This document shows positions 26,287-34,674 of a DNA stretch of 49,909 nt, piece by piece. This stretch comes from Limisphaerales bacterium (GTDB lineage Bacteria; Verrucomicrobiota; Verrucomicrobiia; Limisphaerales; UBA11358), in contig JANYFN010000240.1 in assembly GCA_025362675.1 (NCBI GenBank), positions 1 through 49,909 of the forward strand. Direction: 5' to 3'. Within the stretch, counting starts at the first letter, position 1, and every line of letters starts with the position of its first letter. The notes below the pieces were generated by a model, which was given only the letters and a program-made list of their open reading frames with translations, did no database searches and was not told the DNA's origin. The position numbers and the translations under genes are program-made.

Positions 26287-28445
26287 AATAATCTTTGGGG
26301 AAGCGGGGCCGAGAGGCGCACGGTAGTTCCCTGGCCAAGGCCACTCACAATAGTGCAATCGCCGCCCAGGGCTTTCAACCGCTCTTTAAGATTGGCCAAG
26401 CCATCGTCGCCGGCTTTGTATCCGCGCAATTGAAACCCTTGTCCGTTGTCCGCAAGTTCCACCTGCAGTTGTCGGTCTTTAACGGAAATGTGCAACTGAA
26501 CCTGAGTGGCCTGCGCGTGGCGGACCACATTGGTGAGCGCCTCTTTGAAGGCCAGAAAAATTTCCTGCCGGAATTTCGGGTCCAGCGGATGTTCCGGCAA
26601 ATCTTCCGCCACATCCAATCCGCAGGAAACTGACGCCAGATCCAGAAACCGTTGCGCATACGAACCAAAATAACTCGCCAGCGAGGCGATGGTGTCATTG
26701 CGCGGATTCACGGCCCAAACAATTTCGTCCAGCGAGGTCACCATGCGTCGCGCCGTTTCCGTCAACTCATCCAGATAACGCTGTTTTTCTTGAGTGTTGG
26801 TGGTCGGACTTTTTACGAGCGAGGCGAGGATGTTCACTTCCGTCAGACCGGCTCCTAAATCATCGTGCAAATCATGCGCCACCCGAGCACGTTCCTGTTC
26901 GATCTCCCGCCCGCGTTCAGCTCGCTGACGTTCCTGAATTTGTCGCTCCAGTTGCCGCGAGCGCTCGGCTACTTGGCGGCGCAAAACCAACACCCAGCCA
27001 AACGCCGCCAGCGTGGCGAAGCTGAGCGCACCCGCCATCCACAACAGTTTTTTCAAGGTCCACCACGGCGGGCTTTGCAGCGACACCACATCCTCCGCCG
27101 TGCGCAGCAGCAGGCTGAAAGATTTTGCGCGCCAGTTTTCACCCGCCACCCATTCCCCAGGTTCGACCCGGCACACGCCGGTCACCGCCACCCGGCTACC
27201 GTTCTCCAGACCGGCGAAACTGTCATGCCCGGCGGCTTGTTTGAGACTCGCTTGGAAAATGAAATTGCTCTGCTGAAGGATCAAAAATTGTTCCGAACCG
27301 TGCTGCGTCCGGTCAATCAATTTCGCCACCACTTGGATCAACTGACAATCATAATCGCCTTTCAAAGCCTCATCGTAAGTCAACCGCGGCGGTCGCGGCG
27401 GCGGCTGGCTGGAAATTTTGCGATAGACCGCATCTTGCAGTTGCGGCGTGTAATCGCCCTGACTGACAAAACCCACAACCTCCACCTCATCCCCCGTCGT
27501 TAACGGTTCATGTTCCTTCGTCTGGACTTGCACGCCGTGTTCCGCGCCTTGCAAAAAAATCACGCCGCCCGGCTCAAAATAAATCACCGAGCCAGTCACC
27601 TTCACGCGGTGCCCATAAGTTTCCTGCGGTGTGAATTGCAATAAACTGCCAACCGGCCGCGCCGGAATTGCGAACGGATCCGTGGGTGCGGGAATTTTGA
27701 TTTCTAAATCTTCCGGGCGCGGCACCATCAACCGGATCGCGAAAAGCTGCCGCTGATGATTGAACTGCGTCGAGCAAACACCGCGCACCCGCACCGTGCT
27801 GTCCAGCAATTCTTCCGGCTTTGTCACGGGAAGTGTCTTCGCAAAAATCAGCAGCCGCCCGCCGCCAGTGGCGATTTCGATCTGATGAAACTGCGAGGCC
27901 TCCAGCCGGCGAGCCGAGCGGACGATGCCGACAATCTCCACAAACTGACTATCCTCCGTCCCGCTAGCGAGCTGCTCATAAGTTGTTTTTTTTGCCACGG
28001 GCAAGGGCGTCGTCCCCTTCACCGTCACCTGATCCACCACCACCACCGGGGCATATTCACCAGGATTCACCGTGCCCGAAAGTTCCACCAACTGACCCGG
28101 AACTAGCATCGGTGGTGAGACATTAAGGGGGAATTGCAGATAGATTCCTGCGGTGTCATCTTGAATGAAACGTGAATAAAGACTGTCCTCAAAAAAAGTG
28201 ACCGTGCCGCGCAGTCGAACCGGAATTTTCTGTTTGGTTTGCTCCACGGATAGGGCGCGGATAGTCGAAACCGTGCGAATTTCACCGTCGTTTGTTTGCG
28301 CCTGCACACACAGCGGGGAAATGTTTCCAACGATTAAGATCGCGGCCACTGCGAACGTGCTCAGGGATTGAATTCCCAAACGGGAAATGAAAACTCCCGG
28401 CGGACGAACTATCCGCACGCTGCGACAAATTGTGAGCAAGGCCAT
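26283..28445 (-). CDS. Membrane sensor histidine kinase (HisKA_3 type) with OB-like periplasmic repeats
   Basis: A 720-residue kinase. The N-terminal signal/anchor (LSTFAVAAILIVGNISPLCVQA) is followed by about 430 residues of periplasmic sensor made of four OB-fold-like repeats (LRGTVTFFEDSLYSRFIQDD, VEIVGIVRSARR, HRVKVTGSVIYFEPGG, and VVAKLIDRTQHG). A transmembrane helix (about 468-490, LLWMAGALSFATLAAFGWVLV), a coiled coil (RRQVAERSRQLERQIQERQR), and the dimerisation/phosphorylation motif ARVAHDLHDDLGAGL come next; His527 is the likely phosphosite. The ATPase domain has NVVRHAQA, DNGQGF and GLANLKERLKALGG. No extra cytoplasmic PAS or receiver is seen, so it is a simple NarX/DesK-like class. 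The kinase-less protein at 22361 is its sensor twin. The ATG at 28445 is the first in frame. Confidence 0.93.
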   Translation of the reverse strand: MALLTICRSVRIVRPPGVFISRLGIQSLSTFAVAAILIVGNISPLCVQAQTNDGEIRTVSTIRALSVEQTKQKIPVRLRGTVTFFEDSLYSRFIQDDTAGIYLQFPLNVSPPMLVPGQLVELSGTVNPGEYAPVVVVDQVTVKGTTPLPVAKKTTYEQLASGTEDSQFVEIVGIVRSARRLEASQFHQIEIATGGGRLLIFAKTLPVTKPEELLDSTVRVRGVCSTQFNHQRQLFAIRLMVPRPEDLEIKIPAPTDPFAIPARPVGSLLQFTPQETYGHRVKVTGSVIYFEPGGVIFLQGAEHGVQVQTKEHEPLTTGDEVEVVGFVSQGDYTPQLQDAVYRKISSQPPPRPPRLTYDEALKGDYDCQLIQVVAKLIDRTQHGSEQFLILQQSNFIFQASLKQAAGHDSFAGLENGSRVAVTGVCRVEPGEWVAGENWRAKSFSLLLRTAEDVVSLQSPPWWTLKKLLWMAGALSFATLAAFGWVLVLRRQVAERSRQLERQIQERQRAERGREIEQERARVAHDLHDDLGAGLTEVNILASLVKSPTTNTQEKQRYLDELTETARRMVTSLDEIVWAVNPRNDTIASLASYFGSYAQRFLDLASVSCGLDVAEDLPEHPLDPKFRQEIFLAFKEALTNVVRHAQATQVQLHISVKDRQLQVELADNGQGFQLRGYKAGDDGLANLKERLKALGGDCTIVSGLGQGTTVRLSAPLPQRLL

Positions 28446-28527
28446 TGGGTGCCATGTCTTTCTCCCACTTGATGATAAATGTCAACCCTGTTCCATACCG
28501 ACGGTTGATTCGATCACAGTGCTCGCC

Positions 28528-30309
28528 TCATTTCGCCGCCAGTTTTTTTCCCAACCAGCTTACGAGTTGCGCCTGCCAGTCGGGCGTAAAACTTTTCCAG
28601 TCGGCGATGCGGTGCTGGCCTTCGGGGATGGAAATCAAGGTGCAGTCCACCTTCGCCGCACTGAGCGCTTTCGCAAAATTTTCGGTCTGGCCAAACGGAA
28701 CCGTCTTATCGGCGCTGCCGTTGATAAGCAGGAACGGCGGCAATTCGGGCTTAACGTAAGTGAGCGGAGAATTTTTCTTCAGCACCGCGCGCACGCTGTC
28801 AGTGAGATTTGTCGAGTCGCAGTTGAAAAGATTCCGCATGGAAATACTCAAGCCACCACGACGCTCGTTGTCGGCCACCAAATCCGTGGGCGGCGCAAAC
28901 GCGGCGACGGCTTGCACGCGCTCGTCAGTGTTTTTAATGAGGTGCAACCGTTGCCAGAATGATCTGTGCCCGCCGCGTGTTCCGGCCAAGGTCACGAGCT
29001 GTCCGCCCGCAGAATATCCAAGTAAGGCAAGGCGTTTTGGATCGCCCTTGTATTCCGCCGCATGCGCTTTCACCCAGCGGATGGCCGTCTGCACATCTTC
29101 ATAACACGCCGGCCAGCGGTTCGTGGGCGCGAGGCGATAGTTGATGGTGAACCAACAAAAATTCGTCGCGAACGGCGCGAAGACTGGCACGATATCCGTC
29201 TCCTTATCGCCCGCCATCCAGCCGCCGCCGTGAACGATGAGCACGACGGGAAATTTCCCCGTGCCCGCCGGAACGTGTGCGTCGAGCAACAATTTTTGCC
29301 CACCCGCTTCGCCGTATTGAATATCATATTTCGTCGCAGCAATGTTCGGATCGAGTGGCGGGATAGTCGGATTCCAGCCATCATTACCGCCAAGAACTTT
29401 TTCCACGGTAATTTTTTTAGCGTCATCGGCGGAAAGTTGTTTCGTCCAATCGGGCCGGCTCGTCGGACTCGCACCTGCGCCGGTGGAATTGAATTCCGCA
29501 TACCGCGCCGTCGGGTGCGCTTCGGGCTTCTTCCAATCGTTCCAACCTTCCGGCTTGATGACGGCGGACATGTCGCAATTCAGAAAAATCGTGCTCGCGT
29601 AAATCCGCCACGGCCGACCGAGAAAACTTTTCACCCCCGGCTCGCCGGTGATTTGGCAGCGATTGAAAACGTAGCCGAACGGCACATCCACCGGCGTAGA
29701 GGCGGCGGTGAGATAACCATCGCGCAGGCAATGAATATGGCACTTTTCAAACCATGCCGTAGCCGCGCCAAAAATAAAATCCACATGTCCCTCGAGGTAG
29801 CAATCTTCAAAATATTGGCGGCCACGATTGATGAGAATCGTGTCCTGCCAGCCGAGGAAGCGACAGTTGCGGAACGCAGCGCGGTCGCCGTCCACGCGAA
29901 TGGCCAGCGCCTGCCCGACGGGGCCAGCAGAATTTTCAAACGTGATATTCGCGGCGGTGAAATCATCCGCATCAATGGTCGTCGAAGGCGTCTTGAAGGT
30001 GCCGATGGGTTTGCCCTCGGAGTTCGTGATGCCCGCGTAAAGATTGAAAGAGAGAACGGTGTTCGTCGGATTCTGACCGACAAGTTTGAAAAATCTTTTT
30101 TCGCGTTGGATATAGATGAGTTCCTGATAAGTGCCGGGCGCAATATGGATGACGACCGGATTTTCCCGCGTGCCCATCGGCACCGACATGATGGCCGACT
30201 GAACGGAGGTGAATTGGGCGGAGCCGTCGGCGGCGACGAAGAGATTCGTCTGCGCAAATATTTTTACGCAGAGAAATATCAGCGCCGCCGACAAAAATTT
30301 TGGCTTCAT
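28528..30309 (-). CDS. Secreted bifunctional pectin methylesterase (CE8) - alpha/beta-hydrolase esterase fusion
   Basis: A 593-residue exported protein (signal peptide MKPKFLSAALIFLCVKIFA) with two enzymes in one chain. Residues about 22-315 are a CE8 pectin methylesterase beta-helix with GWQDT (Asp156), HVDFIFG (Asp177) and LGRPW (230-234, active-site Arg). Residues about 325-593 are an alpha/beta-hydrolase of the BD-FAE/acetyl-esterase type with oxyanion motif HGGGW (360-364), nucleophile GYSAGG (Ser433), and later Asp and His in NGSADKTVPF and EGQHRIADW. Together they could remove methyl and acetyl (or feruloyl) esters from pectin, preparing it for the lyase and GH28 enzymes at 0.9-8.4 kb. 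The substrate of the second half is inferred. It lies downstream of no same-strand gene and is divergent from the fucosidase gene. Confidence 0.9.
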   Translation of the reverse strand: MKPKFLSAALIFLCVKIFAQTNLFVAADGSAQFTSVQSAIMSVPMGTRENPVVIHIAPGTYQELIYIQREKRFFKLVGQNPTNTVLSFNLYAGITNSEGKPIGTFKTPSTTIDADDFTAANITFENSAGPVGQALAIRVDGDRAAFRNCRFLGWQDTILINRGRQYFEDCYLEGHVDFIFGAATAWFEKCHIHCLRDGYLTAASTPVDVPFGYVFNRCQITGEPGVKSFLGRPWRIYASTIFLNCDMSAVIKPEGWNDWKKPEAHPTARYAEFNSTGAGASPTSRPDWTKQLSADDAKKITVEKVLGGNDGWNPTIPPLDPNIAATKYDIQYGEAGGQKLLLDAHVPAGTGKFPVVLIVHGGGWMAGDKETDIVPVFAPFATNFCWFTINYRLAPTNRWPACYEDVQTAIRWVKAHAAEYKGDPKRLALLGYSAGGQLVTLAGTRGGHRSFWQRLHLIKNTDERVQAVAAFAPPTDLVADNERRGGLSISMRNLFNCDSTNLTDSVRAVLKKNSPLTYVKPELPPFLLINGSADKTVPFGQTENFAKALSAAKVDCTLISIPEGQHRIADWKSFTPDWQAQLVSWLGKKLAAK

Positions 30310-30442
30310 GCGCCGAGATTAAAGTATGTGGCCCGCGTGAGCCACCGTGAATCGTTTGTGAATTCTTGCAAAATTTTTGGCGGAATGAGCATCGGCGATA
30401 TTCCGGCTTTCCGCGCTTGAGGTATTGGTTTAGCTTCCGGTT
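30310..30442. promoter_or_regulatory. Divergent promoter region, pectinesterase / fucosidase
   Basis: The 133-bp gap between the divergent esterase fusion and GH29 genes must hold both promoters or one shared control region. It has an AT-rich centre (around 30355-30380, GTGAATTCTTGCAAAATTTT), but no -10/-35 pair is convincing by eye. Confidence 0.35.
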
Positions 30443-32068
30443 ATGACTCACGCGCAAAGAATTTTCACCATCACGCTCTCTCTGTTATTACCGCTGATGG
30501 CAAAGGCGGAAACCAACGCCATCGTCGTCGTCAATACCGGCGCGGAACCGGTGGCGGCGGGGAAATTTTCTCCAACCTGGGAGTCGCTGAAACAATACCA
30601 ATGTCCGGAATGGTTTCGCGATGCGAAGTTCGGTATCTGGGCGCACTGGGGACCGCAATGCCAGCCCGAGGATGGCGATTGGTATGCCCGCTCAATGTAT
30701 CTCACCGGCAGCAGCCAATATAAATTTCATACCAATCACTATGGCTCGCCGGCGGAATTCGGTTTCAAAGAGGTCATCCACGAATGGCATGCGGAACATT
30801 GGAAGCCAGACCAATTGATGGCGCTCTACAAACGCGCGGGGGCGCAATATTTCTTCGCGCTCGCCAACCATCACGACAACTTCGATCTGTGGGATTCTAA
30901 ATATCAGTCATGGAATTCGGTCGCTATCGGGCCTAAGAAAGATTTGATCGGCGGCTGGGCCCAGGCCGCCCGCAAAAATGGCATGCGCTTCGGCGTGAGT
31001 GTCCACGCTTCGCACGCGTGGTCGTGGTATGAACCGGCGCAAAATTTCGACGGTAAATTGACGAAGGCTGATGGCGCGGGCAAATGGTGGGATGGGCTCG
31101 AGCCGCAGGAACTTTACGCGCAAAACCACGCACCCAGTCCCGGCTACGAAAAAGGAAATTCCATCCACGGGCGCTGGAACTGGGCCGGCGGCGTGAGCGT
31201 TCCCGATCAAGCCTATTGCGACAAATTTTACAGTCGCACTGCCGACCTCATAAAAAAATATCATCCCGATTTGATTTATTTTGACGACACCGCCCTGCCT
31301 CTTTGGCCGATCAGCGATGCTGGCTTGAAAATCGCCGCTGACTTTTATAATACCAACGAGAAGTTGCATGGCGACGACGGCGTGTTGTTCGGAAAAATTC
31401 TCACGCCCGCGCAGCAGCAGTGCATGGTGTGGGACATCGAACGCGGGCAGGCCAATGACATTGAGCCGTATCCGTGGCAGACCGATACCTGCATCGGCGA
31501 CTGGCATTATCAACGCGAGCGTTTTAACCGCCACAGTTATAAATCTAGTAAGACCGTTATCCAAACGCTGTGTGATATCGTGAGTAAAAATGGAAATTTA
31601 TTGCTGAACATCCCCGTGCGCGGCGATGGCACGATCGACGAGGAAGAACTGAAAGTCGTCCAAGGCATCGGCGACTGGATGACGATGAATCGCGACTGTA
31701 TTTTCGGCACAAGGCCCTGGAAAGTATTTGGCGAAGGCCCGGCGTTGGGCGGGGCAAAGTTGAGCGCGCAGGGTTTTAACGAAGGCAAAGGCAAACCTTT
31801 CACGTCCGAAGATATTCGTTTCACGCAGTCAAAAGATGGAAAAACGCTGTATGCAATTGTCCTCGGCGCGCCGACGAATGGCGTGAGCCTCAAGGCGCTG
31901 GGACAATCGGCGAATTGGTTGCCGCAATCGGTGAAGAAAATCCAGCTTCTTGGCAGCCGCGAAAAAATCTCGTGGAAACAACAGGCCGACGCGCTGGTGA
32001 TTTCCCAGCCAAAAAAATTACCAAACAATTTTGCCATCGTCTTCAAAATCTCGCTGCGAGAAAAATGA
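30443..32068 (+). CDS. Secreted GH29 alpha-L-fucosidase
   Basis: A 541-residue exported GH29 enzyme (signal peptide MTHAQRIFTITLSLLLPLMAKA) that would release alpha-linked L-fucose by a retaining mechanism. Family motifs are PEWFRDAKFGIWAHWGPQC, WKPDQLMALYKRAGAQYF, NHHDNFDLWDSKYQSWNS and YHPDLIYFDDTALP, in which Asp281 is the predicted nucleophile. NLLLNIPVRGDGTIDEEE marks the end of the barrel, and a C-terminal beta-sandwich follows (about 440-541). Fucose occurs in rhamnogalacturonan II and xyloglucan side chains and in algal glycans, so it fits either a pectin or an algal-glycan role next to the pectin esterase. No fucose catabolic genes are in the window. Confidence 0.93.
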   Translation: MTHAQRIFTITLSLLLPLMAKAETNAIVVVNTGAEPVAAGKFSPTWESLKQYQCPEWFRDAKFGIWAHWGPQCQPEDGDWYARSMYLTGSSQYKFHTNHYGSPAEFGFKEVIHEWHAEHWKPDQLMALYKRAGAQYFFALANHHDNFDLWDSKYQSWNSVAIGPKKDLIGGWAQAARKNGMRFGVSVHASHAWSWYEPAQNFDGKLTKADGAGKWWDGLEPQELYAQNHAPSPGYEKGNSIHGRWNWAGGVSVPDQAYCDKFYSRTADLIKKYHPDLIYFDDTALPLWPISDAGLKIAADFYNTNEKLHGDDGVLFGKILTPAQQQCMVWDIERGQANDIEPYPWQTDTCIGDWHYQRERFNRHSYKSSKTVIQTLCDIVSKNGNLLLNIPVRGDGTIDEEELKVVQGIGDWMTMNRDCIFGTRPWKVFGEGPALGGAKLSAQGFNEGKGKPFTSEDIRFTQSKDGKTLYAIVLGAPTNGVSLKALGQSANWLPQSVKKIQLLGSREKISWKQQADALVISQPKKLPNNFAIVFKISLREK

Positions 32069-32180
32069 ACGTTGATTGATCGGCTGCCGACCGGCGAACT
32101 GTGACGCGGAGATTTTTCACTTCACGAAAGCTTCGCGCTTGAACCCGTCCGCTTGCGTCCCTACTATCTTGAAAATTTTG

Positions 32181-33338
32181 ATGAAAGCAATTCTGGCCCT
32201 CGAAGACGGTTCGGTATTTCACGGCACTGGTTTTGGCGCACACGCGTCGGCCAGTGGCGAAGTGTGTTTCAATACTTCCATGACCGGCTACCAGGAAATC
32301 CTCACCGATCCCTCGTATCGCGGCCAGATTGTGACGATGACCTATCCGCTCATCGGCAATTACGGCGTAAATTTGCAGGACATGGAATCGTGGCGGCCGC
32401 ACGCCTCGGGCTTTGTCATCCGCGAACTATCCCCCGTCGTCAGCAACTGGCGCGCGGATTTCTCGCTGGAAAAATATCTCGAAGAGAACGGCATCCCCGG
32501 CATCCAGGGCATTGATACGCGGGCCTTGACCAAAAAACTTCGCGTCCGCGGGGCGTTGAATGGTTTCATCTCCACGGAAAATATTTCCGAAGCCGAAGCC
32601 GTGAAGCGCGCCAAAGAATTTGTTTTTGTGGGCGTGGATTACGTCAAGGAAGTGACGCACAAACAAGAATTTCGCTGGGACGAAAAAGACGAGCAAAGCG
32701 CGGCGTTTGATTTGGTGCGCGGGATCAAAATTGCCGATGCCCGCAATGTGCGGAAGCCGCTGCCGCCGGCCGACATCCCGATTGTCGCGTTCGATTACGG
32801 GATGAAATACAACATTCTCCGTCGCCTGCGGCAGCAAGGTTTTGCCGTGCAAGTGTTGCCGGCGACTGCCACCGCCGCCGATGCGCTCAAGCATAAGCCC
32901 GCCGGAATTTTTCTCTCGAACGGCCCCGGCGATCCGTCTGCGCTCGGCTACATTGTCCGCGAGGTGAAAACCCTGTTGGACACGGGCATTCCGATTTTTG
33001 GCATTTGTCTCGGCCATCAAATTCTTGGCCAAGCGTTTGGTGGGAAAACCTTCAAATTGAAATTCGGCCATCGCGGCGGCAACCAGCCGGTGAAAGATCT
33101 GGAATCCGGGAAAGTTGAAATCACCTCGCAGAACCACGGCTTTGCCGTCGATGCCAAAACTTTGCCGGCGGATGTGGCGGTGCATCGCGTGAATCTGAAC
33201 GACGGCACGGTGGAAGGTTTGCGCCACAAAACGAAGCCCGTGTTTTGCGTGCAGTATCATCCTGAGGCCGCGCCCGGCCCGCACGATTCCACCCCGCTGT
33301 TCGGCGAATTCCGCGAACTCATTCAAAAACGCGGCTGA
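32181..33338 (+). CDS. carA: Carbamoyl-phosphate synthase small (glutaminase) subunit
   Basis: Supplies ammonia from glutamine to the large subunit CarB for carbamoyl phosphate, used in pyrimidine and arginine synthesis. The 385-residue protein has the CarA N-terminal domain (ALEDGSVFHGTGFGA, FNTSMTGYQEILTDPSYRGQ, GIQGIDTRALTKKLR) and a class I amidotransferase domain with nucleophile Cys276 in GICLGHQILG and HPEAAPGP supplying the catalytic His and Glu. The ATG at 32181 is chosen because it begins at the conserved MKAILALEDG; the open frame from 32076 is too long. carB is not adjacent in this window. The 112-bp leader shows no clear attenuator. Confidence 0.96.
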   Translation: MKAILALEDGSVFHGTGFGAHASASGEVCFNTSMTGYQEILTDPSYRGQIVTMTYPLIGNYGVNLQDMESWRPHASGFVIRELSPVVSNWRADFSLEKYLEENGIPGIQGIDTRALTKKLRVRGALNGFISTENISEAEAVKRAKEFVFVGVDYVKEVTHKQEFRWDEKDEQSAAFDLVRGIKIADARNVRKPLPPADIPIVAFDYGMKYNILRRLRQQGFAVQVLPATATAADALKHKPAGIFLSNGPGDPSALGYIVREVKTLLDTGIPIFGICLGHQILGQAFGGKTFKLKFGHRGGNQPVKDLESGKVEITSQNHGFAVDAKTLPADVAVHRVNLNDGTVEGLRHKTKPVFCVQYHPEAAPGPHDSTPLFGEFRELIQKRG

Positions 33339-33426
33339 AGAATCAATGCGACAAATTCGCAATCAATCCGAAAGATTTGCGTTTGACTTGAACCTCATCG
33401 CCTTCATAATCACCTGAAAGTTACTC

Positions 33427-34005
33427 ATGGCGAAACTCGTTATCCTCAATCAAGGTATGACTGGCCGCACGTTCGATTTAAACATCGAACGCACCACCGT
33501 TGGCCGTGTGGAGGATAACACCTTCCAAATCGCCGATGCCTCCGTCTCCAGTCATCACGCGGAAATCATTCTACGCGGAACCGACATCGTCGTTCGCGAT
33601 CTGAACTCGACGAATGGCACCTTTCTCAACAACAACCAAGTCACCGAGATTGTCCTCAAGCCCGGCCAAACTTTGCGTTTCGGTCAAGTGGAATTGAAGT
33701 TGGATGATGGGAAACCGCTGGCAGCAAACGCTCCCGCCCCGGCTCCCGTTGGTGGTAGCGCTCCTGCTCCCGCCCCGACGCCAGTCAAGAAATCTGCGGA
33801 TAATACGCTGGTCATTCCGCGCGGTGTGAGCTTGAACGAGCTCGAACACGGCGGCGGTCGCCCCACTGGATTTGACACTAAAACTGCTTTCTCCAAGAAG
33901 AAAAATACCACCAATAAATATTTCCTTATCGGCGGCGTTGTCATTGGCATCATCATCGTCGGCCTAATCATTTACCTGCTCACTCAGACCGGCGGACACC
34001 ACTAA
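33427..34005 (+). CDS. FHA-domain protein with C-terminal membrane anchor
   Basis: A 192-residue protein. The N-terminal forkhead-associated domain (about 1-95) has the phospho-threonine-binding residues in TTVGRVEDN, SSHHAEI and LNSTNGTFLNN. A Pro/Ala-rich linker (APAPAPVGGSAPAPAPTP) follows, then a basic segment and a C-terminal transmembrane helix (about 166-187, FLIGGVVIGIIIVGLIIYLL) ending in TQTGGHH. The FHA domain should face the cytoplasm and read Ser/Thr phosphorylation; no kinase gene is nearby. It is followed 12 bp later by the pseudopilin-like pair, so the three may be co-transcribed. FHA proteins sometimes accompany secretion systems, but that link is inference here. Confidence 0.92.
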   Translation: MAKLVILNQGMTGRTFDLNIERTTVGRVEDNTFQIADASVSSHHAEIILRGTDIVVRDLNSTNGTFLNNNQVTEIVLKPGQTLRFGQVELKLDDGKPLAANAPAPAPVGGSAPAPAPTPVKKSADNTLVIPRGVSLNELEHGGGRPTGFDTKTAFSKKKNTTNKYFLIGGVVIGIIIVGLIIYLLTQTGGHH

Positions 34006-34017
34006 ATCTCGCGGTTT

Positions 34018-34674
34018 ATGAAGCCGCACCTCTCCCCCAAACGCAACACGGCGATGAATCTGTTTGAGGTAGGGATTGTCATCGCAGTGGTGGCTATTTT
34101 GGCAGTCATTCTCCTTCCAGTGCTGGCAACCAACAAACAAAAATCCCGTAAGATTGGGTGCGTCAATTGTCTCAAGCAAGACTTGTTGGCCATCAAAATT
34201 TGGGCGGGCGACAATGGAGATGTTTTCCCGATGGGCATTTCGGTGACTAACGGCGGCGCGATGGAATTGGTAGCCACGGGAAATGTCGCTGCTACTTTTC
34301 AAGTGATGTCGAATGAGTTAAGCACACCCAGGGTTTTATTTTGTTCGGAAGACAAAGCGCATTTTCCGACAAACAACTTCGGTGGCTTTTCAAATTCCAA
34401 TCTGAGCTACTTCATCAGCGCGGACATCACGAACGACCTAAATCCGCAAGCGATTCTCATTGGCGATTCCGATTTGACCCTCGGTGGAAAGTTGTTGAAG
34501 CCCGGCCTCACGGCATTTTGGACGAATGATCCCGTAGCGTGGAGCACGACGCGCCATATCAAATCCGGCAACATTGGCCTTGCCGATGGCAGTGTTCAAT
34601 CAACAACCAGCGTCAGCCTGCGCACCTATCTTCAACAAACCGGTCTCGCCACCAATCGCTTTGCCGGGCCATGA
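34018..34674 (+). CDS. Pseudopilin-like protein, tandem copy 1
   Basis: A 218-residue type IV pilin-like protein. After a short basic leader (MKPHLSPKRNTA) comes MNLFEVGIVIAVVAILAVIL, where Glu5 is kept but the usual Gly before the cut is Ala and Phe1 is Met. Processing by prepilin peptidase is therefore plausible but not canonical. The mature domain has CVNCLKQDLLAIKIWAGDNGD, PMGISVTNGGAMELV, TPRVLFCSEDKAHFP and a C-terminal HIKSGNIGLADGSV block, as in the large verrucomicrobial family of 'prepilin-type cleavage' proteins. The next gene is a paralogue overlapping by ATGA. Function is unknown; a surface or secretion pseudopilus component is the usual guess. Confidence 0.82.
   Translation: MKPHLSPKRNTAMNLFEVGIVIAVVAILAVILLPVLATNKQKSRKIGCVNCLKQDLLAIKIWAGDNGDVFPMGISVTNGGAMELVATGNVAATFQVMSNELSTPRVLFCSEDKAHFPTNNFGGFSNSNLSYFISADITNDLNPQAILIGDSDLTLGGKLLKPGLTAFWTNDPVAWSTTRHIKSGNIGLADGSVQSTTSVSLRTYLQQTGLATNRFAGP

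Noticed and set aside
8502-28445. SusC/SusD-type polysaccharide utilisation locus of Bacteroidota
   Set aside because: No TonB-dependent receptor, SusD-like lipoprotein or hybrid two-component regulator is present; the transporter is an MFS porter.
29062-30420. Long plus-strand open frame (452 codons) opposite the pectinesterase fusion
   Set aside because: It is the antisense shadow of a gene with clear CE8 and esterase motifs; its own translation is Arg/Ile-rich and shows no domain.
32427-33362. Minus-strand open frame opposite carA
   Set aside because: Lies wholly antisense to carA, which has full catalytic motifs; the translation has no family features.
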